Part shown: positions 1-12,200 of the stretch, piece after piece
Numbering within the stretch: the first letter of the stretch is position 1
How the letters are laid out: each line of letters starts with the position of its first letter
Assembly: GCA_905221605.1 (NCBI GenBank)
Contig: CAJNDS010002502.1
Span: forward strand, 274,400-338,399
Origin: Symbiodinium natans
Taxonomy: Eukaryota; Sar; Dinophyceae; Suessiales; Symbiodiniaceae
DNA: 64,000 nucleotides
Direction of reading: 5' to 3'
Position numbers and translations under genes: made by a program
The notes under the pieces: model-generated
Seen by the model: the letters and a program-made list of their open reading frames with translations, nothing else
Told to the model about the DNA's origin: nothing
Database searches by the model: none

Positions 1-203
1 CAACCGCTCACGATACATATGTATAACATGTACTATATCCCAAAGTCACCCTAAACCTTCAACCGTCAACCCTCCACCCTCCACCCTAAAGCCAGTCTCT
101 ATTGACATACGCTCGACAAAGGACCTAGGGTTCGCGGCTTCAGGATTGAGGGCTTGGGGCTGAAGGGTGCACACTTTGGGTTTGAGAACTTGCGGTTTAG
201 GAT

Positions 204-297
204 TTAGGGTTTAGGGTTTAGGGTTTAGGGTTTAGGGTTTAGGGTTTAGGGTTTAGGGTTTAGGGTTTAGGGTTTAGGGTTTAGGGTTTAGGGTTTA
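204..297 (+). repeat. TTTAGGG array
   Basis: About 13 nearly perfect TTTAGGG units. The flanking sequence decays into one-base variants, as expected for an old array eroding at its edges. Confidence 0.95.
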
Positions 298-682
298 GTT
301 TAAGGTTAAGGCTTTGGAGTTTAGGGTCTTATGTTCACAAGCACCCTACCTGGAACCATGTTTCGACACAGACGACTACCACCGTGTAAAGACTCCGACA
401 CCCTGAACCCGTAAATCCTAACCCTCAACCCAAAACCCGAAACTGCAACCCTAAACACCTGAAACCCTCAATCCCTAAACCCTAAACCCTAAACCCTAAA
501 TCCTAAACCCTAGACACTAAACCCATGGGACCTAAATTGCATAAATCTTTGAGAACTCTGCGCGTCTTAGAACTCACAGCCACGTCATGCGGGCGCGCAC
601 GCGCGGTATAGCCCCGGCCTTGAACTTGAAAGCCTGAACCCTGAACCCTTACTTAGTTGCTGAGTTCATAAGCCCAAAAATA

Positions 683-758
683 GTGTACACTTTCAGTTCT
701 ACAGGGGATTATAGTAAAAGGTGTACACTTTCAGTTCTACAGGGGGTTATAGTATCCC
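683..758 (+). repeat. 38 bp tandem duplication
   Basis: Two adjacent copies of a unit beginning GTGTACACTTTCAGTTCTAC and ending in GGGTTATAGT or GGATTATAGT. They differ at only a few positions. The unit is unrelated to the telomere heptamer and lies just upstream of the 22 bp minisatellite. Confidence 0.85.
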
Positions 759-854
759 AACAAGTTGTAAAGTGTACTCACTCAGCTACTAAGCACTTAA
801 ACCCGAGCCGTTTAGGGCGTCGGGTTTACGATTCGCTCGGCCAAGAATTCGCCT

Positions 855-1150
855 GCCCAACGCGGCTTGCCGACCGAGATTTGCGCCTTGCCGACCGGGA
901 TTCGAGACATCGGCAGGCCCGGAATCCCGAATCTTGGTCGGCACGGCGCAAATCCCGGCTGACAAGGCGCAAATGAGCTTGTTTGCGCCTTGCCGACCGA
1001 GATTTGCGCCTTGCCGACCAGGATGTGCGCCTTGCCGACCAGGATTGCGCCTTGCCGACCGGAATTTATGCCTTGCCGACCGGGATTTGTGTCTTGTTGA
1101 TTGGGATTTTCGCCTTGCCGACCGGGATTCGCCCCTTGCCGACGGATACC
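855..1150 (+). repeat. 22 bp GC-rich minisatellite
   Basis: Repeated units built on GCGCCTTGCCGACCGGGATT occur about a dozen times, with some in the opposite orientation near 930-980. All three frames on both strands stay partly open, giving repetitive LADRDLR/VGKAQIS peptides. These are by-products of the repeat and not evidence of a gene. Confidence 0.85.
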
Positions 1151-1183
1151 CATATACTTTGCTATGTAAACGAGACCAAACCC

Positions 1184-1291
1184 AGGAGTAACGTAGGAAT
1201 AAACAGGATACCCTTGTCGGTTTACAGGGCTTATAAGGGACCCTAAGCCCCGAACAAAAAGGGAACAAGGGCCTACTCTGTGTCCTAGGAG
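1184..1291 (+). mobile_element. Short dispersed element, family C, copy 1
   Basis: About 105 bp from ACCCAGGAGTAACGTAGGAA to GCCTACTCTGTGTCCTAGG. A diverged second copy lies at 20,006-20,118 with the same start and end landmarks. No coding capacity. Probably a non-autonomous element, since two separated copies share both ends. Confidence 0.5.
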
Positions 1292-2649
1292 GGGTTCTTA
1301 AGACTCAGGGTTCCGAAACCCCCCCCACATCTGAACCTTGAACCCCCTGCCTTGAGGGGAGGGAAGGGGTAGACGATTGGCTGCAGCTTCCTCAACCTCG
1401 TGGCGCGGGTAGCCACCACCCTAAACCCTAAACCCTAAACCCTAAACCGTCTGATCTCAAGGGTTTGGACCAGGGCTTCGGGCTAGAATTTGGGGTTTGG
1501 GGTGTATAGGGCTCTCCCCAAACCCTGCCCTGACCCCGAAGTATCTCTAACGCTAAAACCCCTAAGCTCTCAGAAGCCCTGGGCGGCTTAGGGTTTAGGG
1601 TTTAGGGTGTAGGGTTTAGGGTTTAGGGTTTAGGGTTTAGGGTTTAGGGTTGAGGGTTGAGGGTTGAGGGTTTAGGGTTTAGGGTTTAGGGTTTAGGGTT
1701 GAGGGTTGAGGGTTAAGGGTTGAGGGTTTGGGACCCGGGCAGGAAGAGGTGGCGGCGTGCCAAAGAAAGGGCGCGGCGAGGGCGGTGGCTCCTTGCAAGC
1801 CCGAGCCGCTTTGCTTTGAAGCTTAAGGGCTTAGGGTTCGGGGTTTGGGGTTTAGGGCTTAGGGTTTAGGGTTTAGGGTTTAGGGTTTAGGGCTTGGGGT
1901 TTAGGGTTTTCGAGCTTAGGGTTTAGAGGTTACACCAGTGGGTTGTAAGCACAATGATCACGAGTACCATGGCAGGTTGAGACAGCAGTAGCACAGTGAA
2001 GTTGAGGGCCAAAGCAGCAGCGTCACGGCTTTACAGAACCAATCCCCAAGCTTAAGCAAGCCAAAGTGGGTGAACAAAAAAACATTGGGTTTAGGGTCTA
2101 GGGCTTAGGGCTTAGGCTTTGCGGTTTAGGGCTTAGGGTGTAGGGTTGCCTCCATGATGAACGAAGCCGACGAACCCGGGGTCTTCGAAAACCCGAAATC
2201 CCCCAACCCCGGCCCCGACCTTGAAGCCCAAAGCCTAAAAGCCCAACCCTAAACCCTGAACCCTAAACCCTTAACCCTAAACCCCGAAACCCTGAAACAT
2301 TAAAACCCGAAACCCTGAACCCTGAAACCCTGAAACATTGAAACCCTAAGCCCTAAAACCTAAACCCTTGAAACCGCAGTCGAGGCTTTCTGCTGGGTTC
2401 TGGGCTTAAGGCCCCTGAACTGAAACCCGAAGATTTGCGGGCTTAGGGTTTTTTCGGAATGAGGGTTTAGGGTTTAGGGTTTTTGGGGTTTTTTTGGGTT
2501 TAGGGCTAAATTCTAAGCCCTGAGGCACACATTCCTTCCTCACACGCTGCGGTGTAAGAAGTCGCCAGTGAAACCAGTTGTTCGCTATGAGAGGTTTGAG
2601 AGGCTCTCAGATGTTCTGCCGAGCCCTCTGCCTCGCAAGCGTGAGGGTT

Positions 2650-2846
2650 CAGGGTTTAGGGTTTAGGGTTTAGGGTTTAGGGTTTAGGGTTTAGGGTTTA
2701 GGGTTTAGGGTTTAGGGTTTAGGGTTTAGGGTTTAGGGTTTAGGGTTTAGGGTTTAGGGTTTAGGGTTTAGGGTTTAGGGTTTAGGGTTTAGGGTTTAGG
2801 GTTTAGGGTTTAGGGTTTAGGGTTTAGGGTTTAGGGTTTAGGGTTG
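2650..2846 (+). repeat. Longest TTTAGGG array
   Basis: About 27 consecutive perfect TTTAGGG units. This homogeneity contrasts with the degenerate arrays around it and implies recent expansion or recent addition. Confidence 0.95.
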
Positions 2847-4274
2847 GGGCTTCTACTCCTGCCGAAAAAAACCTACTATTGTCATCCCTAGTAAGGACGG
2901 ACTGAGGGGGGATATCCCAACCCTATACCCATGAGCTTTTCCGTTTTGGGATGTGTGAGACCTTTGCGTAGAGGGCCGAGCGGGCTTAGGATTTAGGCTT
3001 TAGGGTTAAGGGTGTGGCTGGTTCGTGCTTTTGGAAGGGCTCCAGAGCGTTAAGACATCCTACGCCCCCAAACCCCAAAACACAAGGAACGCCCGTAACT
3101 TCATCAACTCCAAACTCACTTTGCTTCTCTGAATCCTAAGCCCCCTCAAGACTCCGAAACCTTCCCCAAGCCCTGCATCCGAAACTCTCACGACTAAACT
3201 CTAAACACTATATAAGCCCTAAACCCTAAACCCTAAACCCTAAACCCTGAACCCTAAACCCTAAACCCTAAACCCTAAACCCTAAACCCTAAACCCTAAA
3301 CCCTAAACCCTCACTCAACCTTAGATTCTGATCTCAATGCCCAGCCTCAGATTGCGCCGCCCACTGTCAAGGCTGGGCCCCTTCCTGCAGCAGGACCTGC
3401 TCAAAGACTCCCAAAGCCCATGGGGTGTAGGGTTTAGGGTTTAGGGTTTAGGTTTAGGGTTTAGGGTTTAGGGTTTAGGGTCTAGAGTTTAAGGGTTCAA
3501 AGTTTTTGGGTTTAGGGCTTAAAATTCAGAGACTCCCAAAGCCAGCTTTCAAAGCTCACGTCACGACAAGAGAACCCCAACAACACAGGGTGAAGGGTTA
3601 GGGTTGAGGATATGGGGCTTAGGGTTTGGGGTTTAGGATTTCGGGCGCGGGGCTCAGGGGAGTTGCGCAAGCAGAGAAAGGAATGGGCATCCACCCCCAG
3701 CAGTGAATCCAAAAACGTGAACACGTAGCTCTAAACCAGGTAAACCCTAAACTCAAAACCCCTAAACCCTACACCCTAAAACTGGTGCGGTTCCAGAAGG
3801 TCTTCAACGAGTCCCTGCAACCCTACTCCCTACACCCTAAACCCCTAAACCCCTGAACCCCTGAAGCCCTAAACCCGTAAACCCCTGAACCCCTAAAACC
3901 CTAAAACCCTAAAACCCTAAACCCTCAACCCTAAACCCTAAACTCCGCGATTGAACCCGGCATCCCATCCAGCGCAACGCCCCCGAAACCTGCGCGCACA
4001 TCTCCTTGCCGCGCTCCTGCGACGTGATGGGAGGGGGGGGTGGTCAGAAGGGTATAGGGTTAAGGGTTTAGGGTTTAGGGTTTACGGATTACGGGTTTAG
4101 GGTTTAGGGTTTAGGGTTTAGGGGTAGGGAACACTGAACTGCCAAGTCTTCCGGGTTTAGGGTTAGGGCTTAAAGCTCAATTCGGGTTTAGGGCAATCTT
4201 CAGAACCCCAAGCCCTAAACCCTAAACCCTAAACCCTAAACCCTAAACCCTAAACCCTAAACCCTAAACCCCCA

Positions 4275-4379
4275 AAAAGCAAAGAACGAGCGGCACCGCT
4301 CCTGGGCCATCTGAAGTAGCGTCTGCCCGCCAGGGTTCGTGATCTCAACGTCCAAGCCATGGCCTCGGGCATCATCGGC
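4275..4379 (-). CDS. Candidate exon, ankyrin-repeat-like
   Basis: Read on the minus strand, this unique piece between arrays is open for about 34 codons and includes DVEITNPGGQTLLQMAQER. The pattern VxxxNxxGQTLLxxAxER matches the end of an ankyrin repeat, a form common in dinoflagellate ankyrin proteins. Exon limits are approximate. The 7.4 kb and 13.4 kb minus-strand pieces could belong to the same gene, but the linkage is inferred. Confidence 0.45.
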
Positions 4380-4389
4380 TCTAGGGTTT

Positions 4390-4630
4390 ATAGGTTTTCG
4401 GGTTTAGGGTTTAGGGTTTAGGGTTTAGGGTTTTAGGGTTTAGGGTTTAGGGTTCAGGGTTTAGGGTTTAGGGTTTGGGGTTTACGGTTTTGGGTTTAGG
4501 GTTTGGGGTTTAAGGTTTAGGGTTTAGGGTTTAGGGTTTGGGGTTTAGGGTTTAGGGTCTGGGGTTTAGGGTTTAGGGTTTAGGGTTTAGGGTTTAGGGT
4601 TTAGGGTTTAGGGTTTAGGGTTTAGGGTTT
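4390..4630 (+). repeat. Degenerate-to-perfect TTTAGGG array
   Basis: About 34 heptamer units. The 5' two-thirds contain substitutions (GGGTTTGG, GGGTTCA) and the last 70 bp are perfect. Confidence 0.9.
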
Positions 4631-4669
4631 GCTGTGATAGGGCGTAGATTCTGAGAAGGTTAGGTTTCG

Positions 4670-4799
4670 GAACAAGCTCGAAAGCTTCGTGAGGTGCTGA
4701 AGAGCAGCTTTGGCCCGATTGTGGAGGGCCATCTAAACACTTTTCTCCCACCCCACGCCGTCCAAGGCGGCAAAGCCACCCAAACCTATTCCTTTTAGG
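4670..4799 (+). CDS. Candidate exon, function unknown
   Basis: Plus-strand open stretch of about 43 codons between two telomere-like arrays, containing RKLREVLKSSFGPIVEGHLN. The composition is protein-like and not repeat-derived. I do not recognise the family. The frame closes at a TAG that is part of the next TTTAGGG array, as expected where an intron begins. A minus-strand frame is also partly open, so strand is not certain. Confidence 0.3.
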
Positions 4800-5159
4800 G
4801 TTTAGGCCTAAACTCAGACGACAGTCCACTCTTCAAAACTTTGAAGGGTGCCAGCAAGGTCTCGAAGGTAAGATAGAGGCACCGAAGCCGGGCCAGTAGG
4901 GCAGGGTCAGGGGGCCAGGGGAGGGGGCCTGTGGTTGCACAAGTCCGCGCAGCAGGAAAAACAAAGCTAGCCTTGGATGACAAAGGTCCCCACCCACCTG
5001 CACAGCGATGACTGCACAGCCTGCCGCCGTGCACCGCCAGGGTTGGCCCTGCCTTCGAGTGCACAGATGTGACTCAGATGCAAGGGCGGAACGGGCGCTG
5101 TAGGTCTTGTGAGGACAAATCGGGACCAGTGGGGACCAGGTGGGACCGATGGCCTTATC

Positions 5160-5290
5160 CCTTCAACACGGTGGTCGGTGAGGGGGCCAGAACGGCCAAG
5201 GGCCAGGGGGGCCAGGGGGGAGGGGGGCCAGGGGGCCAGGGGGTTCAGGGGGGCCAGGGGGGCCAGGGGGTCAGGGGAGTCAGGGGATGC
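5160..5290 (+). repeat. G-rich GGCCAGGGGG minisatellite
   Basis: Irregular repeats of GGCCAGGGGG and GTCAGGGGG, with many runs of four to six G on one strand. It could form G-quadruplexes. Collagen-like GGQGGQG reading frames here are low-complexity by-products. Confidence 0.8.
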
Positions 5291-6043
5291 AAAGTAGAAA
5301 AAACTGATTTTTGAGCACCCGCCCTGCCTGGGTCGGCCTGAGGCCCCCTGGTCCCTGAGCACGCTGCGGCGAGGGGGTCCGGGTCCTCCTGGCCTAGGGG
5401 CCCGGGGGTACCCCCCCAAAAAGGCCAGCATTTTCTTTATTATAAGGGACCAGTATTGGTCCCGAGGAGAACGTGTTCCGGTACCGGGCCCATCGTGGGC
5501 GCCACCGACCCCCATGCTGTGGGAGGCGGGCAAGCGACCTGGGTGGGCTTGTGCCATCGAGGTCAAAGGGCTTAAGCGCCGCCAACCAACGTAGGGGGCG
5601 GCCTAGGCCCTGAGTTTAGGGTTTAGGGTTTAGGGTTCAGGTCCAAAACCCAATGAGAACCTCAACCCTAGACTTCCTGAACCCCAAGCACCGAACAAAG
5701 CCTTTGAGACTTCGAGGGCCTGGCGCTGCACAATCCCTCTGTTGAATTTAGGGCTTACTTAACTTAAGTTTCAGAACGCTGCGCCCTAAAACCTAAACCA
5801 TAAAAACCCAAACCCTTAACCCTATAAGCCCTTAATTTGAAACCCCAAAACCCAAACCCCTAGCGACTTTGGGATCACATTGCGCAAGCCTAAAACCCAA
5901 AACCCAAAGCATGAAAACTACGACAGCATACACGAAGATGTGAAACCCTGAACCACGAAAGTCTAAGGTTAAGCTGCTATCTAAGTTAGCACAAACCTCC
6001 CAGTATACCCTTAAACCCTGTTCGCACTTATTGTAGGGCTTAG

Positions 6044-6143
6044 TTGGGATGTTTCCCCTTCTACTAACAGTCCTTAATTGGGCTTATCGTACTCCGTCTT
6101 TCAATCCCTATTAAGGCCTGAAAGTAAAAAGGGGAACATCCCA
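6044..6143. mobile_element. MITE-like inverted-repeat element, family B, copy 1
   Basis: About 100 bp with inverted ends: GTTGGGATGTTTCCCCTT on the left pairs with AAGGGGAACATCCCA on the right. The same ends occur at 22,870-22,979 around a different centre. It has no coding capacity, so it would depend on a transposase supplied elsewhere. Confidence 0.65.
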
Positions 6144-6428
6144 GGGTTTAGGATCTACAAAAGGGCTTGCGCAGCCCAGCGGGCCAACACAGCTTGGCCC
6201 GTTGTCGTGCAGATGCTTGCATGCAAAAAAACCCTGAACCCTACACCCTAAACCCTAAACCCTAAACCCTAAACCCTAAACCCTAAACCCCAAACCCTAA
6301 ATCCTGTCTGTTCTCCAACATCTTTAGGATTTGCGCCCCTCTGCCTGCGGTGCAGAACTCGGCCCAAAGGGCCCCAAAAAAGGTCTCTTTCCCTTGGGGG
6401 CCCTTTTCAACCTATGGTCCCTTTACGA

Positions 6429-6685
6429 GTATACTATAATATACTATCATATACTATAATATACTATAATATACTATAATATACTATAATATACTATAAT
6501 ATACAATAATATACTATAATATACTGTAATATACTATAATATACTATAATATACTATAATATACTGTAATATACTATAGTATACTATAATATACTATAAT
6601 ATACTATAATATACTATAGTATACTATAATATACTATAGTATACTATAATATACTATAATTATAATATACTATACTATACTATAC
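6429..6685 (+). repeat. 10 bp ATACTATAAT satellite
   Basis: About 25 units of ATACTATAAT with a few substitutions, ending in TATAC repeats followed by a poly-C run. The 10 bp period is close to one turn of B-DNA. Confidence 0.95.
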
Positions 6686-6771
6686 TACCCCGGCCCCCCC
6701 CCCCCCCCCCAAAGCCCTATTCTAATTTTTACTGCCCCTATAGTAGGTTTATGTCGCCCTTCTTGATTGTG

Positions 6772-6925
6772 GTCTTTGACTTTGGTTTTTGAGCGGGATG
6801 TCGGCCACCTCGATGATGCCGTCCTTGTTGATGCGCCACTTGACTTGGAGAAGGACTGACGGGCGCGCGACTTCGAAGTTGAGGCGTTGCAGGTGAAGGT
6901 GAGGCCCAAATCCAACAGCGCTACC
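6772..6925 (-). CDS. Candidate exon, function unknown
   Basis: On the minus strand one frame reads VLLQVKWRINKDGIIEVADI and stays open for about 45 codons. The segment resembles the beta-sandwich substrate domain of Hsp70-like chaperones (a basic-DGI-xV pattern), but the match is short and I would not assign the family. A second minus frame is also open. Confidence 0.25.
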
Positions 6926-7396
6926 TTGTGCTGTGTAACCTAAACCCTAAACCCTAACTCTGAACCCAAATCCTAAACTCTAGCCGTAAACCCTAAACCC
7001 TAAACCCTAAGCCCACGACTTTAAGGGAACGTCAAGTCTAACCAAAAAAAGGTTTGCGGAATATTCCCGAATTGAAGGTTTTCGGGTCCACGGAACAAAC
7101 CCATCAACCCCACACCCTGAAGCCTTGAACCCCTAAACCGTCCCCGCCCTGACAGCGCTAACCCCAAACCCAAATAAAGTGCCTAAACCCCATATATCCT
7201 AAACCTTAAACCCCCCAAACCCCGACAACCCCCAAAACCCCGCTAAACCCCTGAACCCCCAAACCCCCCAAAACCCGCCCAAACCCCCCTAACCCCCTCA
7301 AACCACCCCCAAAAGCCCCCAAAACCCTAAACCCTAAACCCCAAACCCTAAACCTAAACCCTAAACCCTAAACCCCTAAACCCTAAACCCTATGCC

Positions 7397-7473
7397 AACC
7401 CCGAGCACACACCCCCTGGGTCTCCCCGGCGGATGAGGTCGCCGAGAGCTGCCGCATCGTCTCGCATCACAGC
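7397..7473 (-). CDS. Candidate exon, ankyrin-like N-terminal cap
   Basis: The minus strand shows an acceptor-like CCCCAG|G followed by an open frame reading AVMRDDAAALGDLIRRGDPG. The RDDxxALxxLIxxG pattern is typical of the first helix pair of dinoflagellate ankyrin proteins. It fits with the 4.3 kb minus-strand piece, which has the matching VxxxNxxGQTLL segment. About 25 codons. Confidence 0.4.
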
Positions 7474-9138
7474 CTGGGGTCTGGAGTTTAGGGTTTAGGG
7501 CTTAGGGTTCAGGATTTAGGGCTTAGGGGTTAGGGTTTAGGATTTAGGGTTTAGGGTTTAGGGTTTAGGGTTCAGGGTTTAGGGTTTAGGGTCCAGGAGT
7601 TGAGGATTGGGGGTTTAGGGCTAGGGTTTACAACTTGGGGGTTGAGGGTTCGGGGCTCTCGGTGTTCGGCTTTAGGTTGAGAGTTAGGGGTTTAGGGCTT
7701 AGCGTTTAGGGTCGAGGGTCTAGGGTCTGAGGTTTAGGGTTCAGGCTTTGGGGTCAAATAAAACGAAAATCGACACCCTTGTCTGGAACCTTAAACCCAA
7801 GAACCCTAGACACGCAACCCCAAACCCCAAACCCTAAACAATAAACTGTGCCTTACGGTCAGGGCTTCTCGGGGCTGTTGGTTCGAGGTTCCGACTTTGC
7901 GGTGTAGGCTTCTTGAGCCCAAACTCCAAACCTCAAATACCTGAACAAGGAATAGGATTTAGGGTTTAGGGTTTAGGCTTTAGGGTGTAGGGTGTAGGGT
8001 GTAGGGTGTAGGGTGGAGGGTGTAGGGTTTAGGGTTTAGGGTTCAAGGCTAAAGACCGAAAAGACAGCGCCCCACTGCCTGCCTGGAAGGCAAGCTTGTC
8101 AACGTTGCCACCTTTGCGCGCACAGCCCGAACTCTAAACCCAAAGGGGGAACCAGTGCCCTACACCCTAAACTCTAAGTTTTAAACCCTAGCCCGAAATC
8201 CTTAACCCTTAACCCTAAACCCTAAACCCTAAGCCCTAAACCCAGAACCAAAACCTGAAACCCGAGACCTTGTTGGGGTGTCAGATTCAAGGTTTGCTTT
8301 CACCTACACCCCGAAACTTGAAGCCCTACCAAATCCTAATCCCTAAACCCTAAACCCTAAACCCTAAACCCTCAACCCTAAACCCTATAGCCTCATGCCC
8401 TATCAACCACGAGTTTTATGGTTGAGCTCGAGGGTTTCCAAGTTTGCTTTGAATTGCGAGGGCTTTGAGATGCCGGGGCCTGCAGTGCTTGGGTTTCGGG
8501 TTTCGGGTTTCGGGGTTTGGGGTTAGGGTTTAGGGCTTAGGGCTTAGGGTTTAGGGTTTAGGGTTTAGCGTTTAGGGTTTAGGGTTTAGGGTTTAGGGTT
8601 TAGGGTTTAGGGTTTAGGGTTTAGGGTTCATAGAAACTGTATAGGGTTTGGGTCCCTCAGCTTTGACCGAAACGTTTCGACCGAAACTTTTTTACTGCTT
8701 TTTCAAGCCATTTCCATGTGGGTGCTCTTGGAATTTGTAACCCTAAACCCTAAACCCTAAACCCTAAACCCTAAGCCCTAAACCCTAAACCCTAAACTTA
8801 CCAGAAGCAAGGTCTTGTTTCACACTCACAAAAAAAGGGCCTCTGGAAGCCTTCTGGGGTCTCCCGCAGCTTTCCGGAGCCTCTTGGGGCCCTCTTGGGG
8901 TTGGTGTTGATTGTAGGGTTTAGGGTTTAGGGTTTAGGGTTTAGGGTTTAGGGTTTAGGGTTTAGGGTTTAGGGTTTAGGGTTTAGGGTTTGCCTCCCAG
9001 AGTCCTTTTGAGTTAACTTGCTTAAGCTCGGCTGGTCCGCTGTTTAGACAAATGACTTGGGAAGTTCAGAATGACGCCACATACAACTTCTACTTTATTT
9101 TGTCTTGAGGGTTCAGGGTTTAGGGCTTAGGCTTAGGA

Positions 9139-9258
9139 CTTCGGGTTTAGGGTTTAGGGTTTAGGGTTTAGGGTTTAGGGTTTAGGGTTTAGGGTTTAGG
9201 GTTTAGGGTTTAGGGTTTAGGGTTTAGGGTTTAGGGTTTAGGGTTTAGGGTTTAGGGT
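9139..9258 (+). repeat. TTTAGGG array
   Basis: About 17 perfect units ending with one 6-base unit (TTAGGG). Confidence 0.95.
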
Positions 9259-9271
9259 TAGGGTTTAGGGC

Positions 9272-9348
9272 TTCGAAGTCGGATCCGATTTGTCCAGGCC
9301 ACCCGGGCGGCCATAGCACATGGAGTCCTGGTAGAGCTTGAGGGCTGC
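9272..9348 (-). CDS. Candidate exon, function unknown
   Basis: Minus-strand frame beginning at an AG|G acceptor and reading AALKLYQDSMCYGRPGGLDK. It is bounded on both sides by telomere-like arrays. Composition is protein-like and the family is not recognised. Confidence 0.35.
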
Positions 9349-9394
9349 CTCAGGGCTTTGAGGGTTGGTGTGAGGTTTAGGGTTTAGGGTTTAG

Positions 9395-9490
9395 GGTTTA
9401 GGGTTTAGGGCTTAGGGCTTAGGGCTTAGGGCTTAGGGCTTAGGGCTCAGGGCTTCGGGCTTAGGGCTTAGGGCTTAGGGCTTAGGGTTG
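9395..9490 (+). repeat. GGGCTTA variant array
   Basis: A run of about 12 units in which the heptamer is GGGCTTA instead of GGGTTTA. It is locally homogeneous, so one variant was amplified as a block. Confidence 0.9.
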
Positions 9491-10054
9491 ATGATTTAGG
9501 GCTTAGGGTTTAGGGTTGAGGGTGAGGGTTCTCGGCTTTCAGGGTGGATAGGGTTCAGGATTCAGGGTCTCGGGTTGAGGGCTTAGGGTTTAGGGTTTCT
9601 AGGCTTGCTTAGGGTTTACGGTTTCTAGGCTTGCTTAGGGTTTAGGGTTCTAGGCTTGCTTAGGGTTTAGGGCTTCAGAATTCGCGTTTGGGGTGGGGGG
9701 CTCGCTGTAGCCGTGAGCGCGCTGCTGATGCCCTTGAGAAAGTCGTGTCTTCGCGTCGTCGCCCAAAAAAAATTTGCAAACCCTGAGCCCTGAACGGGTT
9801 AGGGCTTTAGGGTGTAGGGTTTTAGGGTTCAGGGTTTAGGGTTTAGGGTTCAGGGTTTAGGGTTCAGGGTTTAGGGTTCAGGGTTTAGGGTTTAGGGTTT
9901 AGGGTTTAGGGTTTAGGGTTTAGGGTTTAGGGCTTAGGGCTTAGAGTTTAGTTTGGGCCCTCGCCTGCGCAGTTGGATCATCGAAGTCCTTGCCTGCCCC
10001 GGCTTGCAAGGAGGGTCTACGCCACAACCCCGTTTAGGATTTAGGGCTTGGGGT

Positions 10055-10211
10055 TTAGTTTAGGGTTTAGGGTTTAGGGTTTAGGGTTTAGGGTTTAGGG
10101 TTTAGGGTTTAGGGTTTAGGGTTTAGGGTTTAGGGTTTAGGGTTTAGGGTTTAGGGTTTAGGGTTTAGGGTTTAGGGTTTAGGGTTTAGGGTTTAGGGTT
10201 TAGGGTTTAGG
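10055..10211 (+). repeat. TTTAGGG array
   Basis: About 22 perfect units, then a run of degenerate ones. Confidence 0.95.
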
Positions 10212-11756
10212 TTTAGGGTTTAGGGCTTTGGGGCTTGGGGCTTAGGGTTTGGGTTTGGGGGTCTAAGGCTTGGCGGGTTTTCAGGTCTAGGGTTAGGGTT
10301 ACCCGAACGGCTGTCTAAACGATGGTCCCTTGTCATGATGCTAATATAATACGCAGTCGCCACAAAAAAAGGCCCAGAATGAGAATCCCTAAACTGAAAC
10401 CTAAGCCCGAAACCCCAAACCCCAAACCCTAAACCCTAAACCCAAAACCTCCAGGTGATAGGGAGTCGGGTTTGAGCCCGGGGCACCCTCAACGCCCGAA
10501 ACCCGACACCTTAGACCTCAAAGCCAGTCAACCCCCAACCCTGAAACCCTAACGCCGCGAACCGCCACGGACAACCAGAAATCTCCCAGCAACAAATTAG
10601 GGTTTAGGGTTCAGGGTTAGTGGTTGCACCCACGGAAATGGGCTTTAGGGTTCTGGGTTTAGGGTTTAGGGTTCAGGGTTTTGCGGGTTCAGAGGGTGTA
10701 GAGTTCAGGGCTTAGGGGGTTAGGGCTTTCCTGCGCAGCAGAACTGCTTAGGTGGGAACCGGGAACAGGCTCTAAGGCCCCCGGGTGGGAATCTAGGGTG
10801 CCTCTTTGGGGCGGGCAAGTAAGCCCCCCAAAAAAGCCCAAAGACCAGCTGTAGGAAATCCTCAACCCCAATGCCCCAAACCCTGAACCCTCAAACAGCC
10901 CCAAACGCCCTGACAACCCCTACAAACCCCAAACCCCAAACCCTAAACCCTAAACCCCACAAAGACCCAGTGGGCCTTCGAGGCTCCGCAGCGTCTCGTC
11001 GTCCTTTCCGGCGAGCCAAGGGGCGGATGCAGGGTCTTTTTGGGGTTTAGGGTTTAGGGTTTCGGGTTTAGGGTTTAGGGTTTTGGGTTTTGGGGTTTGG
11101 GTTTAGGGTTTAGGGTTTAGGGTTTAGGGGTTTTGGGTTGTGGCAACCCAGCAACCAGAACATGATAAGCGTGGGTTTGGGTGTAGGGTTCCTTCATAAG
11201 TCATGAGGGAGCGCATAACCAGAAAGGTCCAAAAGGGAACCACTCGACTACCAAGAACCCGAGAACTTGAACCCCACACACTTCGTGACGGTTTGGTGGG
11301 TACTGTAGTAGTTTAGGAGCTCGGGATTCAGGGTGCGGACTTAGAGTTTAGGGCACACTCCTATGTTCAGAGGTGCCCATATACGGTTGAAGGAAGACTC
11401 CTTAGCTGAGGTTGGGGCCCTTGCAAGTGTGGGCCGTCATGGGGTTCAGGGCTTAGGGCTTAGATTCAGGGCTTCGAGCCTAAGATTCGGGGCACAGTTG
11501 TTGGGCGCATGGCAGCAACCCCACCATTTAACACCCCAAAACAACAAAATCCCTAAACCCTAAACCCTAAACCCTATCCCTAAACCCTAAACCCTAAACC
11601 CTAAACCCTAAACCCTAAACCCTAAACCCTAAACCCTAACTCTTGGAGGATCGCTCGCATGACGCCTCCAACATCGCGCGAAGGCGGCGGTCCATCTTTG
11701 CCATGCCCTGCCGTGGGGATCCAGTCGGGGTAGGGTTTAGGGTTTAAGGTTCATGT

Positions 11757-11873
11757 GCATATGTACATCTACACATCTGTACACACACACACATATATAT
11801 ATATATACATATATATACACATACGTACATATACATATATGTATATATATGTGTGTATATATATGTATGTGCT
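11757..11873. repeat. TA/CA microsatellite
   Basis: Alternating purine-pyrimidine tract of ACACAC, TATATA and ATACATAT followed by a C-run. Open frames through it encode only Tyr/Ile/Cys repeats. Confidence 0.9.
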
Positions 11874-12200
11874 ACCCCCCCCCCCCCACCAGAATCCACT
11901 TTTTCAGGTCTTCTAGTGTATTTCCACAGGAGGCAAGCCCTACATACTATAAACATAGGCCGAACCCTATGGGGACTTATGGTTTAAGGATTTTCGCCTC
12001 AAGCCCAAAAGGGTTGAAAGGCTCTAATCCTATAGGTCAAAGCCTAAACCCTAAACCCCATAGGGTTTAAACCCAAAGGGCTAACCCGGTCAAGGTTTAG
12101 CAACCCTGAGCCTGCTAAACAATATAGAGGTTAAAGGTTCCCTAAACCCTAAACCCTTAAACCCTAAACCCTAAACCCTAAACCCTAAACCCTAAACCCT

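Noticed and set aside
855-1150. Possible CRISPR array or coding repeat protein
   Set aside because: Units are contiguous without unique spacers, and the organism is eukaryotic. It is a 22 bp minisatellite.
4967-5585. 199-codon Pro-rich minus-strand frame
   Set aside because: Most of it is the complement of the GGCCAGGGGG minisatellite; the remaining parts have no recognisable motif.
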